Origin: Paratrimastix pyriformis
Lineage: Eukaryota > Preaxostyla > Paratrimastigidae
Direction: 5' to 3'
NCBI GenBank assembly: GCA_027972325.1
Contig: JAPMOS010000026.1
Location: forward strand, 144,001-208,000
Length of the DNA: 64,000 nucleotides
Shown here: piece after piece, positions 18,887 to 29,757 of the stretch
Numbering within the stretch: position 1 is the stretch's first letter
Layout of the letters: each line of letters begins with the position of its first letter
Translations under genes and position numbers: made by a program
Notes under the pieces: model-generated
What the model saw: only the letters and a program-made list of their open reading frames with translations
Database searches by the model: none
What the model was told of the DNA's origin: nothing

Positions 18887-20333
18887 TGTTCCTCCCTCTC
18901 ACCTTCACGCATCGACCATTTGGTTCTACCCACTTCTCCTCCAGCACTTGTTCCGGGTCTTCCGCACCTTCAACTTGTTCAAGCCACTTTATCAATTTGA
19001 TCGCGTCCGCACCCTGCCATCTTTGCGCTGCGCTGCCCGCCATTCCAGGGCATCCATACGCCAAATGGTTTGTACAATCAGTCATTCCACACCAACACTT
19101 ACCATCACCTTCTCCATCGATGTATTTCCGAATGTTGGCCGTGATATACCTCTGCAACAGTGCCATCATTGTCAGTCTTCCAGTCATTTCGCACCGCATG
19201 GTCTGCACGTTAATCCCTCCATTCCCTGTCTGAGCGTTTATCACCACCAGGGCATTCTTGTGCTTTCTGGCCGCCCGCCAGATGCATCCGCTGCGACCCC
19301 ACTCTTTCAGAGTCTCGCGGAAGTCCCCCTCCACCATCTTTCCGTCGCTCCGCCGGACCAGCCGGAAGCCCCAGGTTTGTTCCTGCTTCCTGACTTCGGG
19401 TTCCATCTTCACACTCTGTCCCGCGATCTTGTCCGCCAACCGGTTCCCCTCCGCGTCCAGTGATGCGCCCGTCTCCTGGTGCCCCTTCACCCAGATCAAC
19501 CTGACTTCTCCCCTGTGCTCCCTTATGACCCGCTGGCCCCATCGGAGCAGTCCCTCCTCTCTGGACTCGATGAGGTCCGTCGGGGTCCAGTCCCCTCTCA
19601 TCAGCCTCTCCATCCATCTCTTTGCCACCTTGCTGTCCGTGCGCACCTCCACATTGGCATCCTGCCCCACCTTGATGGCCTCCAGGATGGCCTCTAACTC
19701 GGCTTCATTGTTCGTCTGGCCCTTGCCCGTGCACCTCCTCCCGACTCGCACAGCCAACGCCCCATTGGACAGCCTCTCCACCACCGCCAGTGCCGCCCGA
19801 CGGTCCTTCTTCTTCTTGGTCGCGCTGCCGTCCGTATAAAAAGTCCGCCATGCCAGCTCCGGCTCCTCCACACAGACCTCCACCTCATCACACTCCGCTT
19901 GCAGTGCCTCCACCCTGCTCTGCGCCGTCGCTCCCTTCTCTCCGGTCCTCACTCCTTCACTCCCCATTCCCCTGCCCTTCTCCAGGTATCCTCCATCGGC
20001 TCTCCCTTTCCTGCTCGCCCCCACTTCCTTCCCTCCCGTCTCTTCGCTCTTCTTGTTCTTCAACATCGTCGCTTTGGTCCCCCCGCTCTTCGCCGCACCC
20101 CCGCGCTTCTTCGGTACCGCCAGCAATAGTTTCCCCCCTTGCCCCATGACCAGCTTGGCCTGCTTCTTCCCCTCTGCTGGGTCCGCCATCCTCCCGCTCA
20201 CTCCCCCAGCCCTCCCCTCGCCATCCAGCCGACTGCGCTCCTTTGGGTCCACCTCCCTCGCCTTCAGCACCCTCGCCCTCTCGCGTTCCCTCTCCACAGC
20301 CTCCTCCTCCCTGATCTGCCTCGCCAGCTTCAT
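18858..20333 (-). CDS. LINE RNase H domain with zinc knuckle (copy 1)
   Basis: Starting inside the LINE at the codons MKLARQIREEE (20,333), a Lys/Glu-rich linker of about 150 residues precedes a type I RNase H domain. Its catalytic pattern is visible: FYTDGSA (first Asp), NEAELEAILEA (Glu), VRTDSKVA (Asp) and VKGHQETGASLDAEGNRLAD (His/Asp). A WGRSG linker and a zinc-binding CWCGMTDCTNHLAYGCP follow. RNase H removes the RNA template strand during retrotransposition. The ORF ends at TGA 18,858 and overlaps the next frame by 29 bp. The frame remains open upstream into alpha element DNA only by chance. Confidence 0.85.
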   Translation of the reverse strand: MKLARQIREEEAVERERERARVLKAREVDPKERSRLDGEGRAGGVSGRMADPAEGKKQAKLVMGQGGKLLLAVPKKRGGAAKSGGTKATMLKNKKSEETGGKEVGASRKGRADGGYLEKGRGMGSEGVRTGEKGATAQSRVEALQAECDEVEVCVEEPELAWRTFYTDGSATKKKKDRRAALAVVERLSNGALAVRVGRRCTGKGQTNNEAELEAILEAIKVGQDANVEVRTDSKVAKRWMERLMRGDWTPTDLIESREEGLLRWGQRVIREHRGEVRLIWVKGHQETGASLDAEGNRLADKIAGQSVKMEPEVRKQEQTWGFRLVRRSDGKMVEGDFRETLKEWGRSGCIWRAARKHKNALVVINAQTGNGGINVQTMRCEMTGRLTMMALLQRYITANIRKYIDGEGDGKCWCGMTDCTNHLAYGCPGMAGSAAQRWQGADAIKLIKWLEQVEGAEDPEQVLEEKWVEPNGRCVKVRGRNIAKDTLGAH

Positions 20334-22230
20334 GGTGGGATAGCCGAGTAATCTCTTCCCCAAACAAACCCAAACCAAGACAGAGTGAACACTTGCACAG
20401 CAAGCACGCAAAACGGCACTGACATCCAAAAAATTTATCAAAAAGAATTTGACATGTCATGTCAGTGCCGGCAGTCGACTTGTCCTTTAAGCATAAGCCC
20501 ATTCGGACGACGACACGCCAGCCACCGACGCAGAGTAAGGTGGGAAGGGAGTCAGTACCGCGCAACGCAGTAACAATCCAGCTGGGAGTCACAGCTCCCG
20601 AAGGTTTCAATGAGAACGAAGAAGAGAGATTCAAGATCAACCATGCGAACCCCATACATCTCCTCAAGCGGGTCGCGACCCGCCCCGGGGGGTGCACGTC
20701 TAGTCAGGGAAAGAGGAGGCTGGAGAAAACCCCGACGCACCGCTGTAACCGGTCAGCAAAAAACAGGTGGGAGAGAAGCCACAAATCAAAGGAGGGGCGA
20801 AACCTTCAAAGGCCCCGAAGGCACCAAGTCTTCCCGTACTCGGCACCCTCCATGGGGAATCCTTCCCTCAACGGGTCGGACCCCCCGCAAATAAAACAAT
20901 AAAGAAGATCGGACAAAACAGCGAGAGGGCCTCGTTGTCCGACATGCCGCGGGCCAAAGGCACGCGTCAAGAGAATCGCAGAGCACGCTGGAGCAGCGAC
21001 AGGCACCTTGCCTCGCAGATCCCAGGAGGGTTCTCGCCCCCGTGCTCGCGGCTTCTACGCCACCAGACGCCGGACTGGCGCCGGTGAAGGGGTGGAGGAC
21101 CCTTGTCGTGCGGACGTCGAGTTCTGTATAAAAGAACCCAAGCCCCCCACCAAAAAACGCAAACCCCGAAGGGAGAGAGAGCACGAACGGTGACGTATCG
21201 ATCGCCACTTCAGGGTGCTCCACAAATATCCCTCCCGCGAGAGGGAGGTGTGTGGTGGGGTGAGCGGGGTGGTTCACGGGCACAACGACCGCGATGAAAT
21301 CACATGAGCTGTCGTCAAAACAGAACAGACGACGGTGAGGAACAAACCCCAAACCCCAGCATTCTGAGTGTGGAGGATGCATGGTGTCCACCACCACGAT
21401 GGTAAAGCCACACAGCTGTTGCCACAACAAAACGGGGGTGACAGACAACATCCCGCACCAGTCCCTTGAGCTGTTGCCCATTCAGCACAGACAAGAAGAA
21501 AGGAAGACAACACACCCACACCGTTATGAAGGTGCATGATGGTGTCCCAAGAGTACAACGCGCAGGATGACCATCAGCTGTTGTTCAAGCAAAGTAGCTG
21601 GGGGTGAATGACCACACCTCACCGTGTGTGTGTGTGTGTGTGAGTGTGTGTGTGTGATACTTCCCGGCTTGCGCCGAGTCCGGAATCGGGCCAAAGCCCG
21701 GGTAACATGATACCCCCAGGCTGCCTTCCCGCAGGACTAGCCTGCAGAAAGAGCCTCCCAGGAAGCTCATGGGTCGGCGGCTACCGTCCCTCCTGGAGCG
21801 GTCACCGCCGCACCTCACCCATGAATGCACAATCACATAAGACGAGGGTGAATGAGGGTGAATGAAGGGTGGTGTCTCAAGGGCAAAAGGCCCCGACGAG
21901 ACCCCACACTGTTGTCAAAGGGAACCAAACACGGTTGAACAACAGCCACACCCGTCTCCCCCACGAGGCAGCCGTCCCGACTTGTCAATCAGACTGTGTG
22001 GTTGCACAGGCAGCAGCACAGCCAAGGGAGCACGTACGAAGGTACGTAGCGCTGCGAAGATAAAATGCCCACCATCACTCATGAACGTTGGTTGGGTACA
22101 CGTTGAGAATAAGCTTCGCGGGGAAAGCAGCAACAAACAAACCCGGTGCCACTCATCAGGCAGGGAGGTGGGTGGGAGACTTGTCTTGGTTTGGGTTTGT
22201 TTGGGGAAGAGATTACTCGGCTATCCCACC
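20334..22230. mobile_element. TIR element alpha (copy in left alpha-beta pair)
   Basis: Starts GGTGGGATAGCCGAG and ends with its reverse complement; the TIRs are about 49 bp and include CCCCAAACAAACCCAAACC. Just inside the left TIR lies a subterminal block with a 12-bp-arm hairpin (CGGCACTGACAT / ATGTCAGTGCCG) that beta carries at its right end. The interior has no convincing gene; long open frames are antisense to each other and frameshift between copies. It separates the RNase H part of the USP-LINE from the rest. No target duplication seen. Confidence 0.75.
21624..21810 (-). mobile_element. 187-bp LINE 3'-end insertion with 9-bp target duplication
   Basis: Absent from alpha copies at 29.8-31.5 and 34.9-36.6 kb. 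Flanked on both sides by CACCTCACC (21,615-21,623 and 21,811-21,819). Ends in AGTATC followed by (AC)n on the minus strand and shares the GCCGAGTCCGGA hairpin with the USP-LINE 3' untranslated region. It is a severely 5'-truncated member of that LINE clade. Confidence 0.9.
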
Positions 22231-22329
22231 ATTCTCCTTCACGAGTTCGGAGAACGAGGGACAGCCTTCGTGGGATAGCCCCAAACAAACCCAAACCAAG
22301 ACAGAGTGAACACCATACCAAAGGAATAG

Positions 22330-23940
22330 CTTTCCCCCCCCTTCTGCACTCTACGTGACCCGGCTAACAGGATGATCCGCTCAACACTTTTGGCCGATGA
22401 GCCGGCTCTCCGGATACCCATCCTGATGTTGCGCGTGCGCGTGCCGGAGGGACAGCGCACCAGAAGGAGCATCAAACAGGTGAGGCGTACACATTCCACC
22501 GTGTCCCCCCGCATGTGCCGGGGTCGCCCCTGAAAGGTGCCGAATGCTATTGTTGCTTCCGACGACACACAGACACATCCCGCCAGAAAACAGGCATCAG
22601 TCGATGCGGGTGCAGGAATGAAACATCGAGTCTCACACTGCCCCCAGCAAAGCCCCACCCTGATGGTGCTGGTGGGGTGGCTCTGGTCTGAAGGCGCTGG
22701 TGTCATGTTGCTGCTGGTGTGAGAATGAAACCATGCGGCATGGGCACACAGGCCCGCCCCCAGACTCATCACCACGCAGCTCAGTCGTGGTGTGTGCCAG
22801 GACGCATTCAAGGGCATGATGAGCCCACAGGCCTGCCCTGAAATATCACCACACTGGTGGTGCTGATGATCGTATTGGTGTGATGCTGCTGCTGGTGTCA
22901 GAATGCACGCCAAAAGGCATGTGGGCACACTCAGGCCCGCCCTGAGACGCTTCAAGCAGTCAAGCAGCTGTCCTGGTGTGTCAGGACGCATTCAAGGGCA
23001 TGATGGGCGCACCGGACCGGCCTGAAACATCACCACACTGGTGGTGTTGATGATAGTGTTGGTGTGAGGGTGGACACCAGAGGACATGTGGGGGCCACTC
23101 AGGTCCGTCCCCAGACGCATCAAACAGATGTCCCGGTGTGTCAGGACCCAATCCAGGCATGATGCACACAGGCTCGCCCTGAGCAACGCCACACACTGAT
23201 GGTGCGTGTTGGCGGTGGTGCTGTGATGATGCTGCCGGTGTGAGAGTGCATCCAAGGGGCATGTTGGGCGCACTCAGGCCCGCCCCCAGACGATGGTGTG
23301 CCAGGACATACGAGGACATGATGAGCACACAGGCCCGTCCCGAAATATCACAACACTGGTGGCGCTGAGTGATGGTGTTGGTGTGATGCTGCTGCTGGTG
23401 TGAGAATGCACACCAGAGGGCATGTGGGCACACTCAGGCCCGCCCTGAGACGCCTCAAGCAGTCAAGCAGCTGTCCTGGTGTGTCAGGACGCATTCAAGG
23501 GCATGATGGGCGCACAGGCCCGCCCTGAAAATATCACCACACTGGTGGTGCTGATGATAGTGTTGGTGTGAGGGTGGACACCAGAGGACATGTGGGGCGC
23601 ACTCAGTCCCGTCCCCAGACGCATCAAACAGGTAGGACAGGATGAGCACACAGGCCCGCCCTGAGCAACGCCACACACAGATGGCGCGAGTGGTGGTGGT
23701 GGTGCTGTGATGATGCTGCCGGTGTGAGAGTGCATCCAAGGGGCATGTTGGGCGCACTCAGGTCCGCCCCCAGACGATGGTGTGACAGGACATACCAGGA
23801 CATAATGAGCCCACAGGCCCGTCCCGGAAAAAACACCAATCCTTGGTGCTGCTGCCGTGCAGCCGCGCACACCAGAGGGCAGCAGGGCGCCCTCAAGAAC
23901 ACCCGCCCCGAGCAATGTGGGTATGGGTGCAGTGAACACG
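22330..23940. repeat. Satellite-like array, ~160-bp degenerate monomers
   Basis: Monomers recur with landmarks CACACAGGCCCGCCCTGA, ATATCACCACACTGGTGGTG (a near-palindrome), GGTGTGAGAGTG and CAGACG at spacings of roughly 140-185 bp. The inverted beta copy (28,420-29,640) and the right copy (36,720-38,230) hold the same array with different monomer numbers. Confidence 0.75.
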
Positions 23941-25370
23941 AACGTGCAAAGACACCGCGCGCCCTTCACTGTGGTCGCGAAGACATGTGTGGGTAAATAT
24001 ACCCCTGTCGATAGATACACCCGTCGGGGTGTAAGCTATCCTACCTCGGTGCTGGGAGTCCATCAACACACCGGGGAATATGGGCACCCAAGCATAGGCC
24101 CATCAGAGAGCATCAGCAAAGCAGCGCGGGTGATCCACAGACAGACACCCCCACTGGCTGAACAAGGAAAGGAGGACCAGCACCGACCCTCAGGTGTGGA
24201 GAGGATCCACTGAGGAAAGAAGTGAAAAATATTAAGCTTGCTGGCGGTCCGTGAACTATCTTTATTCTCTACACCTAGCAGTGCCGAAGTCCCAAAGTTT
24301 TCTGACCCCGACCGCCAGCTTCCAAACGTGGGACCCGTGGGTGCAGCAGTCTGTGCGCCTGTCCCTGACATGCTCTTACCGAGAGGATGTCTTTTCTCGG
24401 GATCTGGTCTCGCAGTCTGTTCTTGTTTCCGACCCAGTGAGAGTGGTCTGTGTGAGCATCGGTGTGGGCGCGGACCAGCACAGGTTCGCCAAACCAAATG
24501 CTCTCAGTCATGCATGTCCGTGTGTGAGGTGTAATCCCACTACGGGAGGACAACACCCAACGGGGAGCAGAAATGCTTGACCCCGGTGTGGGAACCACGG
24601 TCAAGTGCACAGTCCTCAGCTCGTTTGTAAAGGGAAAGAGTGACCCCAAGCAGGGTGATTGCAATGGGTCCCAGACAGGGGTGCTCGCTCTCCCGGGACG
24701 GAGCCCCCGCCCTCATGTCCCTTGGAGGTGGGGATGGGATGAGACGGAGTGATGGGCAGTGACTGGAAGGTGCACATGGTGTGGGAAGTACGCAGCCAGA
24801 GAGTGTCACCCAAGGGGGAAGGAGAGAGAACATCTGACGGACTTTCCCTCTGCTGCTGTGAAGGCAGTCGGGCCCCAACTTGCCGCGCCTGAAGGTTGCC
24901 GGGGTATTTGTATTGCGCCCCCGGCCATTGGCGCTTCCTCCCCCCCTCACTGGGGTGTTGATTGTGGGCAGCACTGCCCATTTTCGGGGCCCCACTTCTA
25001 TAGCGCCGGACCCCTGGGGCGCTCTTCCCGTGCCCACCGGTGGGGGCCCCGGGGGGGTGAGGGCGGCAGTTGGTGCCGCTCCCTTCTGGTTGTTTGCGAT
25101 GACCGAGGAGACTGGATGGCCCGCAAATCCAAGGCCAGATGCAGACCCCCGCCTCGAGGGGGTGGACCACCCTGGTGTGTATGGTCGAAGTAGAGAACGC
25201 GACCGTGGGGCCTATATGTCCTGGAAGCTCGCGATCCTGGACTTGAGGAAAAGACGGACCAGTTCCTTAGAACACGTCTCCTCATCTTGGGGGACATTTG
25301 TTTGGACGTCATGCTCCTCCCGCCCCGCGCGGGGTGGTGGCCCAGGCCCGTCGTGCACACGCAGTTTCCC

Positions 25371-26075
25371 TCATTTCAATCCAAACGTATTTCCTGTGGG
25401 AAAGAGCAACGGGGAGTGTTTCCCTCGGTTCCGAAAGGGTATAAGACCTCCGAAACATGGTGTGGCGACCGCCATGCTTCCATGTGGGACATGAAGTCCG
25501 TAACGAGTCATCGTGTCTCTCGCGTCTCCGATTCGAAACCGGGGAGTTGGCTGTTCCCCTGGTGCGCGCCCAAAATAGGTGAAGCTCCTCTCCTGTAACC
25601 GCCTATGAACACATGAGACGACTCCCCCCACGCGGTCGAGAAAATGACGGGCCAGTGTGTCGAAAGAAGCACGTGTGGGGAGAAGCTCGCAGTGGGCGTC
25701 GTTGTAAAATCCTGCGAGTTGTGCCGCAGAAACCGCGCCTGTATGCCCGCAGATCATCCGGGGCCATGAGTCGGCTCCCGGATCGACCGGGATCGTGGTG
25801 GACATGGGACCTCCTGCCTTGCTACGCGACAACATGGGCCCCGCGACAACATGGGCCACGCGACAACATGGGCCACGCGACAACATGGGCCACGCGAAGA
25901 TGGTCGAAGTCAAACGTTCTGGCCGAAGTGGGAGGTTTGCCCTCTGGCAGGCCCGAGCCAAAGACTGGCCAGGGAATGAAGAGGGCGACGTGAAGATGCC
26001 AAGCGCAGACCCACAAGACCACTGAGTGGGTCCGCAGTGTCTGACATGGGCAGAAGAGAGACCCCAGCATTGCAT
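25371..26075 (-). CDS. Unknown ORF inside beta
   Basis: The middle of this minus-strand frame (AAQLAGFYNDAHCELLPTRA, then FDTLARHFLDRV) looks protein-like and is kept in the other two beta copies (about 14,859-15,353 and 40,115-40,471), although its length differs because of flanking indels and the inversion. Composition elsewhere is low quality. No family recognised; it may be a non-coding open frame in GC-rich DNA. Confidence 0.2.
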   Translation of the reverse strand: MQCWGLSSAHVRHCGPTQWSCGSALGIFTSPSSFPGQSLARACQRANLPLRPERLTSTIFAWPMLSRGPCCRVAHVVAGPMLSRSKAGGPMSTTIPVDPGADSWPRMICGHTGAVSAAQLAGFYNDAHCELLPTRASFDTLARHFLDRVGGVVSCVHRRLQERSFTYFGRAPGEQPTPRFRIGDARDTMTRYGLHVPHGSMAVATPCFGGLIPFRNRGKHSPLLFPTGNTFGLK

Positions 26076-27494
26076 TTCCGAGATCCTCTAAGCCGCCTGT
26101 CAAATGACGCTGGTGATGAAATTCCTTCAAAGGAATTGAACAGACTGTATGAAAAGTTTGTTGGTGTGCCCAACAAGGACCGTGGGGTCGATAGAACAGA
26201 GTATCGAACTGATTCGTCAGCCCTTTCGACGAGAGACCAATGAATAAATTCCTTCAAAGGAATTAAACAGACTGTATGAAAAAGTTTGTTGGTGTGCCCA
26301 ACAAGGACCGTGGGGTCGATAGAACAGAGTATCGAACTGATTCGCCAGCCCTTTCGACCGCAAAGTCAGATAGACCAGTGAATAAATTCCTTCAAAGGAA
26401 TTAAACAGACTGTCCAACATAGGTTGTTGGCATGTGGAATGAGCCCCGTGGGGCCGAATGAGCAGAGTATCAAACTGATTCGCCCAAAACGTGACGTCGT
26501 GGTCTGGTGGGTCTGTCCGCGAATGGGTGTGTCATGGTTGCTTTGAAACTGAACAGACACCTCAAGCACGCATCCTTCGTCCCGAAGCAATGAGTATTCC
26601 AGCGCATGTCGCGGTGACCAGGCAACAACGAATAGTGCCATTCCAAAGGAACTGCGGCGAGACCCCACTCGAATGTCTTTGCGGTTGATGGCGCAAATCA
26701 GCCCAAGCCCCAACGAGCGAAGTCAGTTCAAAGTTGCACGCAGGACTGTCACGAAAACGGAATAAAGACTATCTTTCTTTGTGCTTCTTTTCCGTTTTGG
26801 TGTTTCTGATCTTTGTTTGGAAGTTTTTGTTTCCTTCCGTTTTTGGTTTGTAAAAACCAAAATATAAAGCGAGTGCTATTGTGACGCCACAGACCCGGAA
26901 AGGAGGTCCCAGATTCTGAGATTCCAGGTCATTCTTCTCCAGTTCGTCCGGGAGAGTTGAGAGGCCAGTAGAAGGGCCTGTCACCCTCACAAAGTACGAC
27001 ACCCGGCGACCCACGAGGAGGTGGGAAAGAGAGAGACGCGATGAGTTGATCAATTAGATCAGTCGTTCCAGTCTACAAGACAGGGGTGGGAAAGTGAAAC
27101 GTGGAGGCCTTGAAAACTCAGTTGAAAAACGGCCCGGGCTTTCAGAGCGCAAGAGAGCGGCACTTTGCCGACATCTCGAGATCATTCCAAACCTCCACCA
27201 AAAACAAAATCCATAGTCTTCAGGGCTCTCGAGAAACTATTCGAAAATAAGATGAAACCAGAGAAACCCGAAAACCCCGGGATAAAAACTTGCGTTGCGA
27301 TTTGCTTATTGCGCAAAAGGACGAGTCGACTGCCGGCACTGACATGACATGTCAAATTCTTTTTGATAAATTTTTTGGATGTCAGTGCCGTTTTGCGTGC
27401 TTGCTGTGCAAGTGTTCACTCTGTCTTGGTTTGGGTTTGTTTGGGGCTATCCCACGAAGGCTGTCCCTCGTTCTCCGAACTCGTGAAGGAGAAT

Positions 27495-27631
27495 AGGCAT
27501 TTCAGCTAAGACTAACAAAGAGGAATACAAGCAAATGCTTTTTGATAAGATAAAAAACCATAAGAAGATACAAAAGGAAGATAAGGATGCACTTTATGAG
27601 TACCTCATTGATTTCTAAGTTGTTTTGTTTC
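27495..27631 (+). pseudogene. Short AT-rich island between two beta elements
   Basis: 137 bp, AT-rich, with the C-terminal end of a lysine-rich coding frame (DALYEYLIDF then stop). It is sandwiched between head-to-head beta ends. Composition matches the virus-like DNA at 56-64 kb. It is a fragment only; family not determined. Confidence 0.4.
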
Positions 27632-29757
27632 ATTCTCCTTCACGAGTTCGGAGAACGAGGGACAGCCTTCGTGGGATAGCCCCAAACAAACCCAAACCAA
27701 GACAGAGTGAACACTTGCACAGCAAGCACGCAAAACGGCACTGACATCCAAAAAATTTATCAAAAAGAATTTGACATGTCATGTCAGTGCCGGCAGTCGA
27801 CTTGTCCTTTTGCGCAATAAGCAAATCGCAACGCAAGTTTTTATCCCGGGGTTTTCGGGTTTCTATGGTTTTATCTTATTTTCGAATAGTTTCTCGAGAA
27901 CCCTGAAGACTATGGATTTTGTTTTTGGTGGAGGTTTGGAATGATCTCGAGATGTCGGCAAAGTGCCGCTCTCTTGCGCTCTGAAAGCCCGGGCCGTTTT
28001 TCAACTGAGTTTTCAAGGCCTCCACGTTTCACTTTGCCACCCCGGTCTTTTGGACTGGAACGACTGATCTAATTGATCAACTCATCGTGTCTCTCTCTTT
28101 CCCACCTCCGCGTGGGTCGCCGGGTTTACTTTGTGGGGGTGACAGGCCCTTTTGCTGGCCTCTCAACTCTCCCGGACGAACTGGAGAAGAATGACCTGGA
28201 ATCTCAGAATCTGTGACCTCCTTTCCGGGTCTGTGGCGTCACATAGTTTTACAAACCAAAACGGAAGGAAACAAAAACTTCCAACAAGATCAGAAACACC
28301 AAAACGGAAAAGAAGCACAAAGAAAGATAGTCTTTATTCCGTTTTCGTGAGTCCTGCGTGCAACTTTGAACTGACTTCGCTCGTTGGGGCAGGCTGTTGC
28401 GCCCCGCAAAGACCTCTGGTGTCCACTCTCACACCAACACTATCATCAGCACCACCAGTGTGGTGATATTTCAGGGAGGGCCTGTGCGCCCATCATGCCC
28501 TTGAATGCGTCCTGACACACCAGGACAGCTGCTTGACTGCTTGAGGCGTCTCAGGGCGGGCCTGAGTGTGCCCACATGCCCTCTGGTGTGCACTCTCACA
28601 CCAGCAGCAGCATCACACCAACACCATCACTCAGCGCCACCAGTGTAGTGATATTTCGGGACGGGCCTGTGTGCTCATCATGTCCTCGTATGTCCTGGCA
28701 CACCATCGTCTGCGGGCGGGCCTGAGTGCGCTCAACATGCCCCTTGGATGCACTCTTACACCGGCAGCATCATCACAGCACCACCGCCACCACGCACCAT
28801 CAGTGTGTGGCATTGCTCAGGGCGAGCCGGTGTGCATCATGCCTTGATTGGGTCCTGACACACCGGGACATCTGTTTGATGCGTCTGGGGGCGGGCCTGA
28901 GTGGCCCCCACATGTCCTCTGGTGTACACTCTCACACCAACACTATCATCAGCACCACCAGTGTGGTGATATTTCAGGGCGGGCCGGTGTGTTTGTCATG
29001 CCCTTTGAATGCGTCCTGACACACCAGGACAGCTGCTTGCCTGCTTGAAGCGTCTCAGGGCGGGCCTGAGTGTGCCCACATGCCCTTTGGCGTGCATTCT
29101 CACACCAGCAGCAGCGTCATACCAATACAATCATCAGCACCACCAGTGTGGTGATATTTCAGGAGCAGACCTGTGTGCTCATCATGCCCTTGAATGCGTC
29201 CTGGCACACACCACGACTGAGCTGCGTGGTGATGAGTCTGGGGCGGGCCTGTGTGCCCATGCCGCATGGTTTCATTCTCCCACCAGCAGCAACATGACAC
29301 CAGCGCCTTCAGACCAGAGCCACCCCACCAGCATCAGGGTGGGGCTTTGCTGGGGGCAGTGTGAGACTCGATGTTTCATTCCTGCACCCGCATCGACTGA
29401 TGCCTGTTTCTGGCGGGATGTGTCTGTGTGTCGTCGGAAGCAACAACAGCATTCGGCACCTTTCAGGGCGACCCCGGCACATGCGGGGGACACGGTGGGA
29501 TGTGTACCCTCACCTGTTTGATGCTCCTTCTGGTGCGCTGTCCCTCCGGCACGCGCACGCATCAGGATGGGTATCCGGAGAGCCGGCTCATCGGCCAAAA
29601 GTGTTGAGCGGATCATCCTGTTAGCCGGGTCACGTAGAGTGCAGAAGGGGGGGGAAAGCTATTCCTTTGGTATGGTGTTCACTCTGTCTTGGTTTGGGTT
29701 TGTTTGGGGCTATCCCACGAAGGCTGTCCCTCGTTCTCCGAACTCGTGAAGGAGAAT
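27632..29757. mobile_element. Beta element, inverted, internally deleted
   Basis: Both 83-bp beta TIRs are present (ATTCTCC at 27,632; GGAGAAT at 29,757), but the element is only 2.1 kb. It keeps about 0.75 kb of the subterminal side, then jumps near 28,400 (CCGCAAAGAC microhomology) into the satellite array. It is a deletion derivative in opposite orientation to the betas at 22.2 and 36.6 kb. Confidence 0.75.

Larger units (their letters stand above)
17610..20333 (-). mobile_element. USP-LINE, 3' part, copy 1
   Basis: Contains the RNase H and methyltransferase-like reading frames (minus), a GC-rich 3' untranslated region with hairpins (17,640-17,790) and a terminal TGTATC(AC)n tail at 17,612-17,632, facing AT-rich fossil DNA. 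Its 5' side is cut at 20,333 by the alpha element. It is collinear with 32,199-34,922 at a constant offset of 14,589 bp. Confidence 0.8.
22231..27494. mobile_element. TIR element beta (copy in left alpha-beta pair)
   Basis: Starts ATTCTCCTTCACGAGTTC and ends with its reverse complement at 27,494; the TIRs are about 83 bp and contain a small palindrome (GTTCTCC...GGAGAAC). It abuts alpha with no spacer. Inside, left to right: about 1.6 kb of ~160-bp satellite, a 1-kb unique GC-rich part, the 772-bp block that is inverted in the first copy, a minus-strand frame of unknown function, the 17-bp array, hairpin repeats and an AT-richer subterminal part. No transposase is visible, so it must be mobilised in trans, if at all. 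Confidence 0.75.

Noticed and set aside
19258-20343. Plus-strand frames opposite the LINE RNase H (e.g. 193 codons at 19,258)
   Set aside because: They are antisense shadows of the RNase H frame, whose motifs on the minus strand are unmistakable.
22183-22310. Telomeric repeats (TTTGGGTTTGTTTGGGG)
   Set aside because: Only one short irregular stretch per element end, always as part of a terminal inverted repeat; not a tandem telomeric array.
22330-23940. CRISPR array
   Set aside because: The repeats are long degenerate satellite monomers without short unique spacers, in a eukaryotic context with no cas genes.
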